Assembly: GCA_903875465.1 (NCBI GenBank)
Contig: CAIQWB010000017.1
Location: 1 to 58,442 of the forward strand
Source of the DNA: an uncultured Verrucomicrobia subdivision 3 bacterium
GTDB taxonomy: Bacteria; Verrucomicrobiota; Verrucomicrobiia; Limisphaerales; UBA11358
DNA length: 58,442 nt
Reading direction: 5' to 3'
Shown: positions 1 to 8,683 of the stretch, piece after piece
How the letters are laid out: each line of letters opens with the position of its first letter
Numbering within the stretch: the first letter of the stretch is position 1
Program-made: the position numbers and the translations under genes
Notes under the pieces: model-generated
Database searches by the model: none
What the model was told of the DNA's origin: nothing
Seen by the model: the letters and a program-made list of their open reading frames with translations, nothing else

Positions 1-13
1 AACTGCCCCGGGC

Positions 14-916
14 TTAAAACCGGACAATGACATCCGCCGTGATGCGGTTGTCGAAGATGCCCACGGGATCCACCACGCCCGCCTCATAGGCCACGCCCAC
101 ATCCACTTTGCTGCAAATGCGGGAGCGGAAGCCGCCGCCCACAGTGAATTGCGTGGTGCCGCGCGCGCCCGTACTGCCCGCGTTGATGAGGTCATATAAT
201 TCGGTGTTTAGCGGCACTCCACCGATGCGGTTGTCCGAACCATTGCTCAAAATGGTGTAGCCATTGGCCGCGAAGAACGGCACGAAGTATTGGTTCACGA
301 AATAATCCGCCTGCAGGCTGTAATGCAATTGAGCGGTTTCCTCAGCGAAGTTGTTCGGCAGCCGGAAGCCTGCGTTGCCCGTGAGATGGAATTTGTCAAA
401 ACCCTTTTCCGCCGAGACAAACAAATTCCATTCGCCAGCCCCATAACCTTGGAAGACATCCGAACTGCCGACCGGCAGGGATATGGTGAAACCCGGGGTG
501 AGAATGAACTGCCTCGCTTCATCATTTAACAGGGCGTATTTCAAGCCGGCGGAGGCATCGGCAAAGCCATAGTGATGCGGCAGGGTTTTTTCCGGCTGGA
601 ATTCAATGTATCCGTCCTTGGTGGCGATCAAGGCCAGTTTGTCGGTCAGCGCATAGCGGATTTGCACGGCAAACACCTGGACATCGCCGCCCAGAGGGGC
701 TTTGCCGCCATTAAAATAAAAGGTGTTCGGCAGGCTGTGATACATATAGACCGGCCGGATTTCGCTCGTGATACGCGGGTCTTCAAAGAAGATCGGGTTG
801 GAAACCGGGGAGATGGTGGTGTCGAGCCAGCTCGCACTGGCATCCGCGCCGTAAACTCCCGCAGTGGAGGCGGCCAGGGTGAGTGCCATTGAGGCGGCGG
901 TGCTGTTGATTTTCAT
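14..916 (-). CDS. Predicted outer-membrane beta-barrel protein
   Basis: A 300-residue exported protein with an N-terminal signal peptide (about residues 1-23, ending near VYGADA) and a body of alternating polar and aromatic strands. The last residues, VIVRF, end in Phe, as is typical for barrels recognised by the BAM complex. I see no catalytic motif; transport or a structural role is possible but not shown. The gene starts 17 bp after the stop of ccoS on the same strand and is probably co-transcribed with ccoI-ccoS. That raises the possibility of a link to copper handling, but no metal-binding cluster is visible. The family is not recognised beyond 'outer-membrane protein, transporter-like'. 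Confidence 0.7.
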   Translation of the reverse strand: MKINSTAASMALTLAASTAGVYGADASASWLDTTISPVSNPIFFEDPRITSEIRPVYMYHSLPNTFYFNGGKAPLGGDVQVFAVQIRYALTDKLALIATKDGYIEFQPEKTLPHHYGFADASAGLKYALLNDEARQFILTPGFTISLPVGSSDVFQGYGAGEWNLFVSAEKGFDKFHLTGNAGFRLPNNFAEETAQLHYSLQADYFVNQYFVPFFAANGYTILSNGSDNRIGGVPLNTELYDLINAGSTGARGTTQFTVGGGFRSRICSKVDVGVAYEAGVVDPVGIFDNRITADVIVRF

Positions 917-933
917 TTTTGTATGTTTGTGGT

Positions 934-1161
934 TTATGGTTGTTTACCGTTCCGTGTTTTTTTCTCCTGCACCGGAAGGGGTACGGCAGCGCTTCCGGCA
1001 TCGGGCAAAGGGCAGGGGACGGGGGCATCCTCCAGGAGCATGCGCATGGACGGGGTCAGGGTATCCTCATATTGACCACTGCGCACTGACCAGATGAAGG
1101 CTCCCAGAAAAATTAAACCCACGGCCAGGCTCACCAGGATGAGGACAATAATGACGCTCAT
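934..1161 (-). CDS. ccoS: cbb3-type cytochrome oxidase assembly protein CcoS
   Basis: A 75-residue single-span membrane protein needed for cofactor insertion into cbb3 oxidases in proteobacterial models. After a hydrophobic segment (residues 3-24) comes the CcoS signature FIWSVRSGQYEDTLTPSMR (about 23-41), followed by a short acidic and proline-rich tail. The ATG at 1161 overlaps the TGA of ccoI as ATGA, showing translational coupling and deciding this start over longer in-frame options that would overlap ccoI. Length and motif fit the family well. It lies far from the ccoN-like genes at 54-57 kb in this window. Confidence 0.88.
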   Translation of the reverse strand: MSVIIVLILVSLAVGLIFLGAFIWSVRSGQYEDTLTPSMRMLLEDAPVPCPLPDAGSAAVPLPVQEKKTRNGKQP

Positions 1162-3683
1162 GCGGCCTCCAGGGTGGTGGCAACGACGGGTAGATGCCGC
1201 TTGGTTGCCGTAGTTTTTTGGAACGGAGCCGCGGTGAGTTTGAGCGTCCGTGACCCCAGCCAGGCGGTCGTGCTGCAGACAAACACCACCACCGTCACGG
1301 AGCTGATGGGCATTAATATGGCGCACACAATCGGGGCCAGCAGCCCGGCGGCCGCGATACTCACGCCGGCCAGATTATATAGTGCGGAAATCCCAAACCC
1401 CAGCCGCACCACCCGGGCGGCTTGCCGGCTAAAGGTCAACACGCGCCCCAGTTGGGGGAGTTGGGCTGCGTCGAGAATTACATCGCTGGCCGGGGAGAAG
1501 CCGCCGATGTGCTCCACTACCGCCACCCCGACTTCCGCTTGTTTCAGCGCGCCGGCATCATTCAGGCCGTCCCCCACCATCATCACTTTCCTTCCTTGTT
1601 GCTGGAGTTCGCGAATAAAATTCAATTTGTCCGCGGGCCGTTGGTTGAACCGTAACGTGGCCCGGGGGCCAAATATTTTTTGGAAACGGGCAGCCTCCCG
1701 CTCGTTGTCCCCGCTTAACAGGGCTAGTGCGAACCGGTCGCCAAGTTGGGCAATTAAGGCCGCCACTTCCGGACGCAAGGCATTCTCCAGCCCAAAACTG
1801 CCGCGCCATTGGCCATCGACCGCCACTTGCACACCCTGCGTGGCGGTGGCAAGGCTCACGCCATGCTGAGCCAGCCATTCCATTGAACCCACCCAGACGA
1901 TGTGGCCGTCAATTTCACCGGCAATCCCAGCGCCCGGAGTTTCCACAAATCCCTTCACCGGCCGTGGTTCCACCGCCAGATACTGGCTGATGCGCACCGC
2001 GTTTGGATGGGTCGAATGCCGGGTCAGCGAGCCAATCCACTGCGCTTCCGGCGCGGTCAGACCGCCGGCGGCCGTCCCATTTGCCGGTTGAAATTGCACA
2101 CCGCGCCCATCGGTCGCCGTCAAGGTTCCGGTCTTGTCCAGCACCACCGTGTCCACCTCGGCCATGCGCTCAATGACCTGGCCGTTTTTCAGGAAAATAT
2201 TGAGCTGCGCGAGCCACCGTTGGGCGGTGCCCTGGGTGAGGGGGGCTGCCAGAGCGAGGGCGCAGGGACAGGCCACGATCAGCACCGAGGTGAAGGCTTT
2301 TTGGGCCCGCGAGGCATCCTGGCACAGCCAAAAAACGGCCGCCGCACAGGCCACGCCGATGACGATGCGTGTGAAGCGGCGGCTGTACCGGTTGGTAAGG
2401 GAATCCAGCTCATAATCGCGGGGTTTGCGAAACGCCTCATGATCCCACAAGGTGGCCAGATAGCTTTGGGCCACCGGTTTCAAGGTCACCACTGTGATGG
2501 CGCCGCCCACCTGCCGTCCGCCGGCATAAAGGTGATCGCCCGCAGAGCGTTTCACCGGCTCGGCTTCCCCGGTTACAAAGCTGTAATCCAGGCAGGCCTC
2601 TCCGCTCACCAATCGCGCATCCGCCGGCAGCAATTCGCCGTTCCGCAAAATGAGTTGATCCCCCGTTTGCAGCCGGGAAATGGCCACGCACTCCTCGCCC
2701 GCCGGGGTTTTGCGAATCACGGACAAGGGGAAAAAGCCCTGGTAATCCCGGTCAAATGTCAGCCGTTCGTGAGTTTTCTTCTGGAACATCCGGCCACACA
2801 AGAGAAAGAAAATCAAGCCGCACAAGGAATCGCAATAACCTGGGCCCTGATGCGTGACCACCTGATAAATACTGGTGCCATATAACGCCGCCAGCCCCAG
2901 GGCGATCGGCAGTTCCAAGGTGATGGTGCGCTGCCGGGCCCCCGCCCAGGCTGCCCGCCAGAAATCCACTGCGCTATACAGGACCACCGGCAAGGCCAGG
3001 CCCAGACTTAGCCAGCCCGCGATGGCCTTGAACCACGGACCATTAAACGTGTCCAGCCCAAGATACAAGGGCAGGGACATGAGCATGATGTTGCCAAAGC
3101 CAAAGCCGGCCAGTCCGATTTGGAGCCAGGCTTTTTTTCGCCAGGCCGCCAGTTTTACCGGCTGCGTGTCGCCCAGCATGAACTGCGGTTCGTAGCCGAT
3201 GTCCGTCAACAGCCCGGCGAGCTCGCTGAATTTGATTTTGCGGGGGTCAAAACTGATGGCGGCTTCGCGCCGGGGAAAATTCACCACCGTGCGGCCCACA
3301 CCGGCATGCAATTTGAAAAGGTTTTCCAGCAGCCACACGCACGCCACGCAATGGATGACCGGCAAATAAAGGGTCACGCGCACCTGGGTTGCATCTGCAA
3401 AATCGTAGAGCGCCTCCGCCACGGCGGGATCATCCAGAAACGCCCACTTGAAACTGCCTGCCGGTTTCATCCGGATGCCCGGGGTGGTTTCCAAGGAATA
3501 GTAAGTGCCCAAGCCGTTTTCCTGCAGCAGACTGAACACGGTCTGACAGCCCAGGCAGCAGAATCGCTGCTCGGCCAGCACAAACCGTGCGTCCAGACAA
3601 GGCTCGCCACAATGGCAGCAGCTTTCTGACTGGGTTCCCTTCCCGGTGCGGCTGGCTGGTGTTGTTAATTTTCTCGTCGACAT
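1158..3683 (-). CDS. ccoI: Copper-translocating P1B-type ATPase CcoI/FixI
   Basis: An 841-residue heavy-metal ATPase of the CcoI/FixI/CopA2 type, which exports Cu(I) for assembly of cbb3 oxidase. The N-terminus has Cys clusters CCHCGEPC (about 22-29) and CCLGC (about 43-47), then an HMA-like domain with HCVAC (about 110). Later come the membrane CPC motif in ACPCALALAAP (about 472), the phosphorylation site DKTGTLT (about 512), an HP motif (STHPNA, about 555) and the hinge GDGLND (about 700). The extra N-terminal Cys region upstream of the HMA domain is characteristic of CcoI. It is followed by ccoS with a 4-bp overlap and then by an outer-membrane protein gene. The 291 bp upstream are non-coding and should hold the promoter; I did not find a convincing FNR box there. 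Confidence 0.93.
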   Translation of the reverse strand: MSTRKLTTPASRTGKGTQSESCCHCGEPCLDARFVLAEQRFCCLGCQTVFSLLQENGLGTYYSLETTPGIRMKPAGSFKWAFLDDPAVAEALYDFADATQVRVTLYLPVIHCVACVWLLENLFKLHAGVGRTVVNFPRREAAISFDPRKIKFSELAGLLTDIGYEPQFMLGDTQPVKLAAWRKKAWLQIGLAGFGFGNIMLMSLPLYLGLDTFNGPWFKAIAGWLSLGLALPVVLYSAVDFWRAAWAGARQRTITLELPIALGLAALYGTSIYQVVTHQGPGYCDSLCGLIFFLLCGRMFQKKTHERLTFDRDYQGFFPLSVIRKTPAGEECVAISRLQTGDQLILRNGELLPADARLVSGEACLDYSFVTGEAEPVKRSAGDHLYAGGRQVGGAITVVTLKPVAQSYLATLWDHEAFRKPRDYELDSLTNRYSRRFTRIVIGVACAAAVFWLCQDASRAQKAFTSVLIVACPCALALAAPLTQGTAQRWLAQLNIFLKNGQVIERMAEVDTVVLDKTGTLTATDGRGVQFQPANGTAAGGLTAPEAQWIGSLTRHSTHPNAVRISQYLAVEPRPVKGFVETPGAGIAGEIDGHIVWVGSMEWLAQHGVSLATATQGVQVAVDGQWRGSFGLENALRPEVAALIAQLGDRFALALLSGDNEREAARFQKIFGPRATLRFNQRPADKLNFIRELQQQGRKVMMVGDGLNDAGALKQAEVGVAVVEHIGGFSPASDVILDAAQLPQLGRVLTFSRQAARVVRLGFGISALYNLAGVSIAAAGLLAPIVCAILMPISSVTVVVFVCSTTAWLGSRTLKLTAAPFQKTTATKRHLPVVATTLEAA

Positions 3684-3974
3684 TTATTGTCTGTGTTCCT
3701 CAATAAATATCAGGCGATGATTTTCCGGACTAACCGTCCTTTACCAAAGTATCCACGAAAATTGTCACACTACTCGATTCATGAAAGGTCAAACCTGGCA
3801 GAGGCCAAGCTTTCCGGCATAAACATTCATGCAGCCGCCAGGGGTTGGGAGAGGTTAGCGGGACACTTTGGTGCCAGAATGATTGCGGCAAACTATGGAT
3901 TGCCGGACGCAGGGGGAAGCTAATGGCGGGCGGATTAGCCTCGCGATGCAATGAATTGAAACGGTAAACCGTGG

Positions 3975-4781
3975 TTAATCAGCGACTTTAAAGTTTTTAC
4001 ACTGGCGCAAAAAGCATTGCGGATTTTGGTAGATTACTTGGTCCACGATGGTTGCGAGGTGGCCGCGACGTTGCATTGCGAGGGCGGTTTTGGGGACGGC
4101 GAGGGGGTCGCTACAGCCCCAGTCGCAGGCGCTGTTCAGCCAGAGCCGCTCACGGCCATAGGTTTCCAGCATATCGATGGCGCGGGCGGGAGTGCATTTG
4201 GTTTCGGGATAGAGGGTCATGCCAGCCCACATGCCGGTGTCCAAAACCATGGCGACAGTGTGCTCTTCCACATGGTCGATGATCACCCGGCCAGGTTCGA
4301 TGCGGGGGTCATTTTTCAACACGTCCAAAATGAGGCGGGTGCCTTTGAGCTTGTCCTCCAGGTGGGGGGTGTGCACCAGGATGAGTTGCTGATGACGGGC
4401 CGCCAGGTCCACCTGCATTTCCAGTACCCGCAATTCGTTACGGGAATTTTTGTTCAGACCAATTTCCCCAATTCCCAGCACATTGGACCGTCCTAGAAAT
4501 TGCGGGATGAGCGCCACCACTGCTTCGGCCAGTTTGACATCCTCGGCTTCCTTGGAATTCAGGCCCAGCCAGCTAAAGTGCTGGATACCGTGTTTGGCGG
4601 CGCGTTTGGGCTCGTACTCGGTGAGTTGGCTGAAATAATCGTAAAATCCGGCGACGGAACTGCGGTCAAAGCCGGCCCAGAAGGCCGGTTCACACACCAC
4701 GGCGCAGCCAGCCAGGGCCATCCGTTCATAATCATCCGTGACCCGGCTGACCATGTGGGCGTGAGGTTCGATGTAGCGCAT
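3975..4781 (-). CDS. TatD-like metal-dependent hydrolase
   Basis: A 268-residue amidohydrolase-fold protein of the TatD group. Metal-ligand motifs appear in the expected order: EPHAH at residues 5-9 (HxH), GIGEIGLN (about 103), the HTPH segment (about 137), DHVEEHT (about 168) and a C-terminal SACDWG Asp (about 217). No signal peptide is seen, so it should be cytoplasmic. TatD enzymes are usually 3'-5' exonucleases or phosphodiesterases, but this subgroup, resembling the TatD-like member of ebo clusters, has no firmly known substrate. It sits 27 bp downstream of a small conserved gene on the same strand. No other ebo-like genes are visible nearby, so an ebo role is only a possibility. Confidence 0.75.
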   Translation of the reverse strand: MRYIEPHAHMVSRVTDDYERMALAGCAVVCEPAFWAGFDRSSVAGFYDYFSQLTEYEPKRAAKHGIQHFSWLGLNSKEAEDVKLAEAVVALIPQFLGRSNVLGIGEIGLNKNSRNELRVLEMQVDLAARHQQLILVHTPHLEDKLKGTRLILDVLKNDPRIEPGRVIIDHVEEHTVAMVLDTGMWAGMTLYPETKCTPARAIDMLETYGRERLWLNSACDWGCSDPLAVPKTALAMQRRGHLATIVDQVIYQNPQCFLRQCKNFKVAD

Positions 4782-4808
4782 AAAGGGCTGGGCGGTGTTA
4801 AGTATTGG

Positions 4809-5063
4809 TCAGGCTGCCGGCCCCGACCAGGCACCACAGGCGGCCTTGGTGGTGGCGGCGGGAATGGGCTCCAGAGTGGGATCGCTAAAGGCCAGCAAGA
4901 CTGCCTGGGCCTTATTTTTCGCGGGACCACCGAGGATTTTCACGGCTTCCAGCAAGGCTTGGGCGCGAAAATCACCGGTTTCGCCGGCACGTTCCAGCCG
5001 GTCCAGCAAGGCCGCCAGCTCAATCACTTGGTGCCGGGCCTCCAGAAAATACAAATTAAGCAT
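4809..5063 (-). CDS. Small conserved hypothetical protein upstream of TatD-like gene
   Basis: An 84-residue protein from the ATG at 5063; an ATG at 5078 would add five residues and cannot be excluded. It is predicted helical and cytoplasmic. It begins MLNLYFLEARHQVIELAALL, continues with a charged helical stretch and ends with a Pro-rich tail (LLAFSDPTLEPIP, then ACGAWSGPAA). Sequence character, spacing (27 bp before the TatD-like ATG) and shared strand support a real gene. I cannot name a domain. Pairing with the downstream hydrolase suggests a partner or regulatory role, which is inference. Confidence 0.6.
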   Translation of the reverse strand: MLNLYFLEARHQVIELAALLDRLERAGETGDFRAQALLEAVKILGGPAKNKAQAVLLAFSDPTLEPIPAATTKAACGAWSGPAA

Positions 5064-5149
5064 GGGTGGCTGGTTCATAACCAGCGCGAATATAGGGCCC
5101 AGGGCCGGGACCGCCAAACTAAAAAGCCGACCCGGAAAATTTTGATTGT

Positions 5150-5398
5150 CGGTACACTGGCAAAGGTACGATTTGGTGCGATTCACATGAAACTCTGAGC
5201 GAACTCGCCACGGCCGCGTTTTTAAAACGGCCTGCAATGGGCCGGATGGAGCTTGAGGCCGAGGTGAAAACCACATCAACCGCCGTCAAAAAAGGCGTGT
5301 CGATAAGTCATAAAACTGCCGAGCGGAAAGTAACGGAATTGGTCAAACTTGGGATTGTTAAAAAGGGCTTTGTAGGTTTCTATACACCAACCGCTTAA
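5150..5398 (+). pseudogene. Relic of a winged-helix C-terminus from a mobile-element replication/primase-like protein
   Basis: An open frame ending in TAA at 5396-5398 encodes a C-terminal tail with a clear helix-turn-helix/winged look: TTSTAVKKGVSISHKTAERK, then VTELVKLGIVKKGFVGFY and a stop. This pattern (rtAeR..teLv..Gli.k...Gfy) is seen at the end of primase/helicase-type or regulatory proteins of integrated elements. No start codon gives a full-length gene and the upstream frame runs into the divergent small gene, so it is a truncated relic. The exact parent family is not recognised. Confidence 0.45.
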
Positions 5399-5405
5399 AA
5401 TGAAA

Positions 5406-5515
5406 CCGCCGTCAACCGACAAACCGCCGTCATACCACCGTCAAGACGGTTGTACCGGCACGCCGTCACCCGCCTATAAAAGGACGGGTACGGTGACGGT
5501 TGACGGTATTGTCGG
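5406..5515. repeat. Cluster of CCGTC/GACGG motifs with a small palindrome
   Basis: Within about 110 bp the motif CCGTCA recurs on the plus strand (from 5407) and its complement TGACGG recurs near 5495-5505. They include a compact inverted repeat, ACCGTC-AA-GACGGT, at 5437-5450 and an arm pair CCCG...CGGG around 5469-5487. The array directly follows the winged-helix relic and precedes the histidine kinase gene. It may be the remnant of an iteron or operator region of a lost mobile element. Confidence 0.45.
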
Positions 5516-5542
5516 TAATAAAATTAGCCGAGCGCTCCTCGA

Positions 5543-8500
5543 TTGACTTTAGATGAATTATCAACTAAGAAAGCAAGTCCTTGCGGGGATTTGGCAAGCC
5601 GAAGCAAACAGAATTCAGATCGCGGATTATCAAATTTGAATGGTTCCATCATAACTTTCAGGGGAAGGCTGCGTGGCTTGATTTTTCTGGCCCTGTGGCA
5701 CGCCGGGTGGCTGGCGATCAATGGCCACGCCCAAGAAGTTTTCGCCGCCGAAAATCACCCGGGAAATGGTCGTTTTGTCTGCCGCGCCTGGCGGGCGGAG
5801 GAGGGGTTGCCACAGGAGTCGGTTTGGGCCATCACCCAAACCCGCGATGGATACTTGTGGATTGGCACGGGCGGGGGATTGGCCCGGTTTGACGGGGTCA
5901 AGTTTGAGGTCTTTGGCATCCAGGATGGTTTGCCGAGCATGCAAATCCGGGCGTTGTTGGAAGACCGCAGCGGGGCGCTGTGGATTGGCACGGCGAGCGG
6001 GCTTTGCCGCTATGAAGCGGGAAAATTCACGAACTGGCCGCAGCCAGCGGGCCCAGCCAGTGAGGGAGTTTTGCATTTGGCAGAGGATGGCGCGGGTGGC
6101 ATCTGGATTGCCTCGAATCTTGGTTTAAGCCGCTGGGGTGGTGGCCGTCTGGAAAAAATTGGGCCGGAGCAATGGGTGAAGGATCCAGATGTGCGGTCCA
6201 TGACTGCGGACCGTCAGGGCCGCCTGTGGATTTCCACCGTGGGGCAAGGCTTGCTGCGGTTTGACGGTCATCGTTTTGCGCCTCCTTTTCCCGGGACGGA
6301 AGTGGAGGCACTGCGACCGTACCGTTTGATGTGTGATCATGAAGGACGGGTGTGGGCGGCGGCGGTGGGCAGCATCTATTGCCTGGCGGCGACGAACTGG
6401 TCAGTTTTCGGGCCGGCGTCCGGGCTGCCCGAGGTGCTGATTACCTGCCTGGCCGAGAGCCGGGATGGCACCATTCTGGCAGGAACGAGTGACCAGGGGT
6501 TATTGTATTTGGAGGGGGAGCGTTTCCAGCAAATTGGCCGGGCGAACGGGCTGTCAGACGATGCCGTGCGTTCCATCGCCCAGGATGCGGAGGGAAACAT
6601 CTGGGTCGGCACCCGCGGCGCGGGTTTGAACCGGTTGCAACCGCGGCACCTCAGCACGCTGGCGGTGTACGATGGAGCGACGGAGGCGCAGCCGGTCTCG
6701 CTGGCGGAGACCGAGGATGGCAGTTTGTGGGTGGGGACGATCGGACATGGGCTGTATCGATTCAAAGGCGATCATTATGAGGTTTTATTGCGACAGGAGA
6801 TGTTGCCGCGCAATTTGCAAGTGAGCGCGCTGGCGGCGTCCGGGGATGGCAGTCTCTGGGGGGTGGGCGGCACGAGCCTCTTCAACTGGCGAAACGCGGC
6901 CATTTATTTGGACGCGCCCGCGCGCGGGGTGCATTGCCTCTGCGAAGACCGCGAAGGGACGTTGTGGCTGGGTGATGAGCGGGGGGAGTTGCAACGCCGG
7001 GTGCTGGGGAAACTGGCAACGGTGCCCAATCCTCTTAGGGGTTCAGCCATCACTGCCATGATGCCCGCGCCGGACGGCGGGCTTTGGGTCGCTTCTTACA
7101 ACCATGGGTTGGGACGGCTGCAGCAGGACCAATGGCAGGTATATGACCGAAAGCAGGGCTTGCGGAGCGAATTATTGCGCGCCCTGTGCCTAGATGAGCA
7201 AAACACGCTGTGGATCGGGACCGAAGGCGGTGGTTTGAGCCGGCTACAGGCGGGGCGGATCGCCAGTTTTGGCCGGGCCGAGGGTGTTCCGGAGGATACC
7301 ATTCTGCAAATTCTGGCCGACGACCGGGGGATGCTCTGGCTGGGGACGCAGCATGGCATCGTCAGGGTTGCGCGCGGGGATTTGGCCAGGGTGGCGAATC
7401 ATGAAGTGGCCCGTGTGTATCCACGGATCTACGGGCGCTCGGATGGCTTGTTAACGGAGCAATGTTCGGGGGACCCGGGGACCTGCCTGAAAACGCGGGC
7501 GGGGCGGTTGTGTTTTGCGACCGGGCGGGGGGTGGTGATCATTGATCCCCATGATCCGGATCACCTGGTCGCACCACCAGCGGTCCGCTTGGAACGAGTG
7601 GTGGTGGACGGGCGGCCATTTTCGTTGACGAACTTTCCCGCCCGGCCGGGCGGGGGCAGGGAGCTGACGCTGCAAATTCCCCCGGGTAATCAGCGCGTTG
7701 AGTTTTATTTCACGGGGTTGTTTTTTTCCGCGCCCGAGCGGGTGGGCTTTCGCTACCGTTTGGAGGGGTTTGATGCCGAGTGGAGTGAGGTCGGCCCGCA
7801 GCGCAGCGCGGTATACACACATTTGCCACCGGATAACTACCGCTTTGTGGTGTCGGCGCAAAATGGCAACGGAGTATGGAGTCCGGCCGAGGTGGCGGTC
7901 AATCTGGCGGTCCAGCCCTTTTTCTGGCAGCGCCGGATGTTTTTGGCGGTGGTGGCGGGGCTGCTGGCGTTGATCATTGCTTGGTCGGTGCGGATTGTGG
8001 AAAACCGCAAGGCGCGGATCCGGCTCCGCCAATTGGAACTGGCGCATGCGATGGAGGCCGAGCGGGCGCGCATTGCCCGGGATATTCATGATGATATCGG
8101 GGCGGGCTTGACGGAAATCGGGCTGACCAGTGAACTGGTGGAGGACCCGGGGCTATCGGCCGCCGACGTGCGACAGTTTGCCCACGAAATCAGTGTGCGG
8201 TCCCGGGAGTTGGTGGCGGGGATGGACGAAATCGTGTGGGCCATTAATCCGCGCAACGACACTTTGCGCTCTTCACTGGCGTATTTCAGTCAGTTTGCGG
8301 ACCGGATGTTCAAGCCGACGGGAATTAGTTGCCGGATCGAGGTGCCGCCGAATCTGGCGGAATTTCCCCTGGGCTCCGAGCAGCGGCATAATTTCTTCCT
8401 TGGCTTCAAGGAGGCATTAAACAACATTCTCAAGCACGCCCAGGCCAGCGAGGTGCGCATTCGCGCCCAACTGGAGGCGGAGGAATTTGTTTTAATGGTG

Positions 8501-8680
8501 GCCGACAACGGGGTGGGATTTGCCGCCGTTCCGGCGGGCGAGGCCCAGGACGGGCTGGTTAATTTAAAGGACCGGGTGGCCAAAATTGGCGGCCGGTGTG
8601 AGATTCGCAGTGAACCCGGCCGGGGCACCACCTTGACTTTCCGGCTGCCCCTGAGTCGCAACGGTGTGAAACTAAAATAA
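5543..8680 (+). CDS. Periplasmic two-component propeller sensor histidine kinase
   Basis: A 1045-residue membrane sensor of the Reg_prop/Y_Y_Y type. After a hydrophobic N-terminus (about 45-58) come roughly a dozen propeller blades with the WIGT..GL.R pattern (about 90-620) forming two periplasmic beta-propellers. A Y_Y_Y-like immunoglobulin-type domain follows (about 700-790), then one membrane span (about 800-818), a HisKA_3 dimerisation helix with ARDIHDDIGAGLTE (phospho-acceptor His849) and an HATPase domain (Asn near 960, DNGVGF near 990). Such kinases in Bacteroidetes and Verrucomicrobia often sense glycan breakdown products. There is no ATG before about residue 130, so the start is TTG. 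The TTG at 5543 is the longest option; TTG codons near residues 31 and 46 would give a more normal signal anchor. The response-regulator gene begins 3 bp after the stop. Confidence 0.9.
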   Translation: MTLDELSTKKASPCGDLASRSKQNSDRGLSNLNGSIITFRGRLRGLIFLALWHAGWLAINGHAQEVFAAENHPGNGRFVCRAWRAEEGLPQESVWAITQTRDGYLWIGTGGGLARFDGVKFEVFGIQDGLPSMQIRALLEDRSGALWIGTASGLCRYEAGKFTNWPQPAGPASEGVLHLAEDGAGGIWIASNLGLSRWGGGRLEKIGPEQWVKDPDVRSMTADRQGRLWISTVGQGLLRFDGHRFAPPFPGTEVEALRPYRLMCDHEGRVWAAAVGSIYCLAATNWSVFGPASGLPEVLITCLAESRDGTILAGTSDQGLLYLEGERFQQIGRANGLSDDAVRSIAQDAEGNIWVGTRGAGLNRLQPRHLSTLAVYDGATEAQPVSLAETEDGSLWVGTIGHGLYRFKGDHYEVLLRQEMLPRNLQVSALAASGDGSLWGVGGTSLFNWRNAAIYLDAPARGVHCLCEDREGTLWLGDERGELQRRVLGKLATVPNPLRGSAITAMMPAPDGGLWVASYNHGLGRLQQDQWQVYDRKQGLRSELLRALCLDEQNTLWIGTEGGGLSRLQAGRIASFGRAEGVPEDTILQILADDRGMLWLGTQHGIVRVARGDLARVANHEVARVYPRIYGRSDGLLTEQCSGDPGTCLKTRAGRLCFATGRGVVIIDPHDPDHLVAPPAVRLERVVVDGRPFSLTNFPARPGGGRELTLQIPPGNQRVEFYFTGLFFSAPERVGFRYRLEGFDAEWSEVGPQRSAVYTHLPPDNYRFVVSAQNGNGVWSPAEVAVNLAVQPFFWQRRMFLAVVAGLLALIIAWSVRIVENRKARIRLRQLELAHAMEAERARIARDIHDDIGAGLTEIGLTSELVEDPGLSAADVRQFAHEISVRSRELVAGMDEIVWAINPRNDTLRSSLAYFSQFADRMFKPTGISCRIEVPPNLAEFPLGSEQRHNFFLGFKEALNNILKHAQASEVRIRAQLEAEEFVLMVADNGVGFAAVPAGEAQDGLVNLKDRVAKIGGRCEIRSEPGRGTTLTFRLPLSRNGVKLK

Positions 8681-8683
8681 ACG

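Noticed and set aside
1902-2885. Long open frame on the plus strand opposite ccoI
   Set aside because: It is antisense to a clearly coding P-type ATPase with all motifs; its own product is Arg/His/Gly-rich without any domain.
3687-3923. 78-codon open frame between ccoI and the TatD-like gene
   Set aside because: No ribosome-binding site, no recognisable features, and it occupies the region expected to hold the ccoI promoter.
3684-3974. FNR-type box upstream of ccoI
   Set aside because: cbb3 genes are often FNR-controlled, but no TTGAT-N4-ATCAA-like sequence could be found here.
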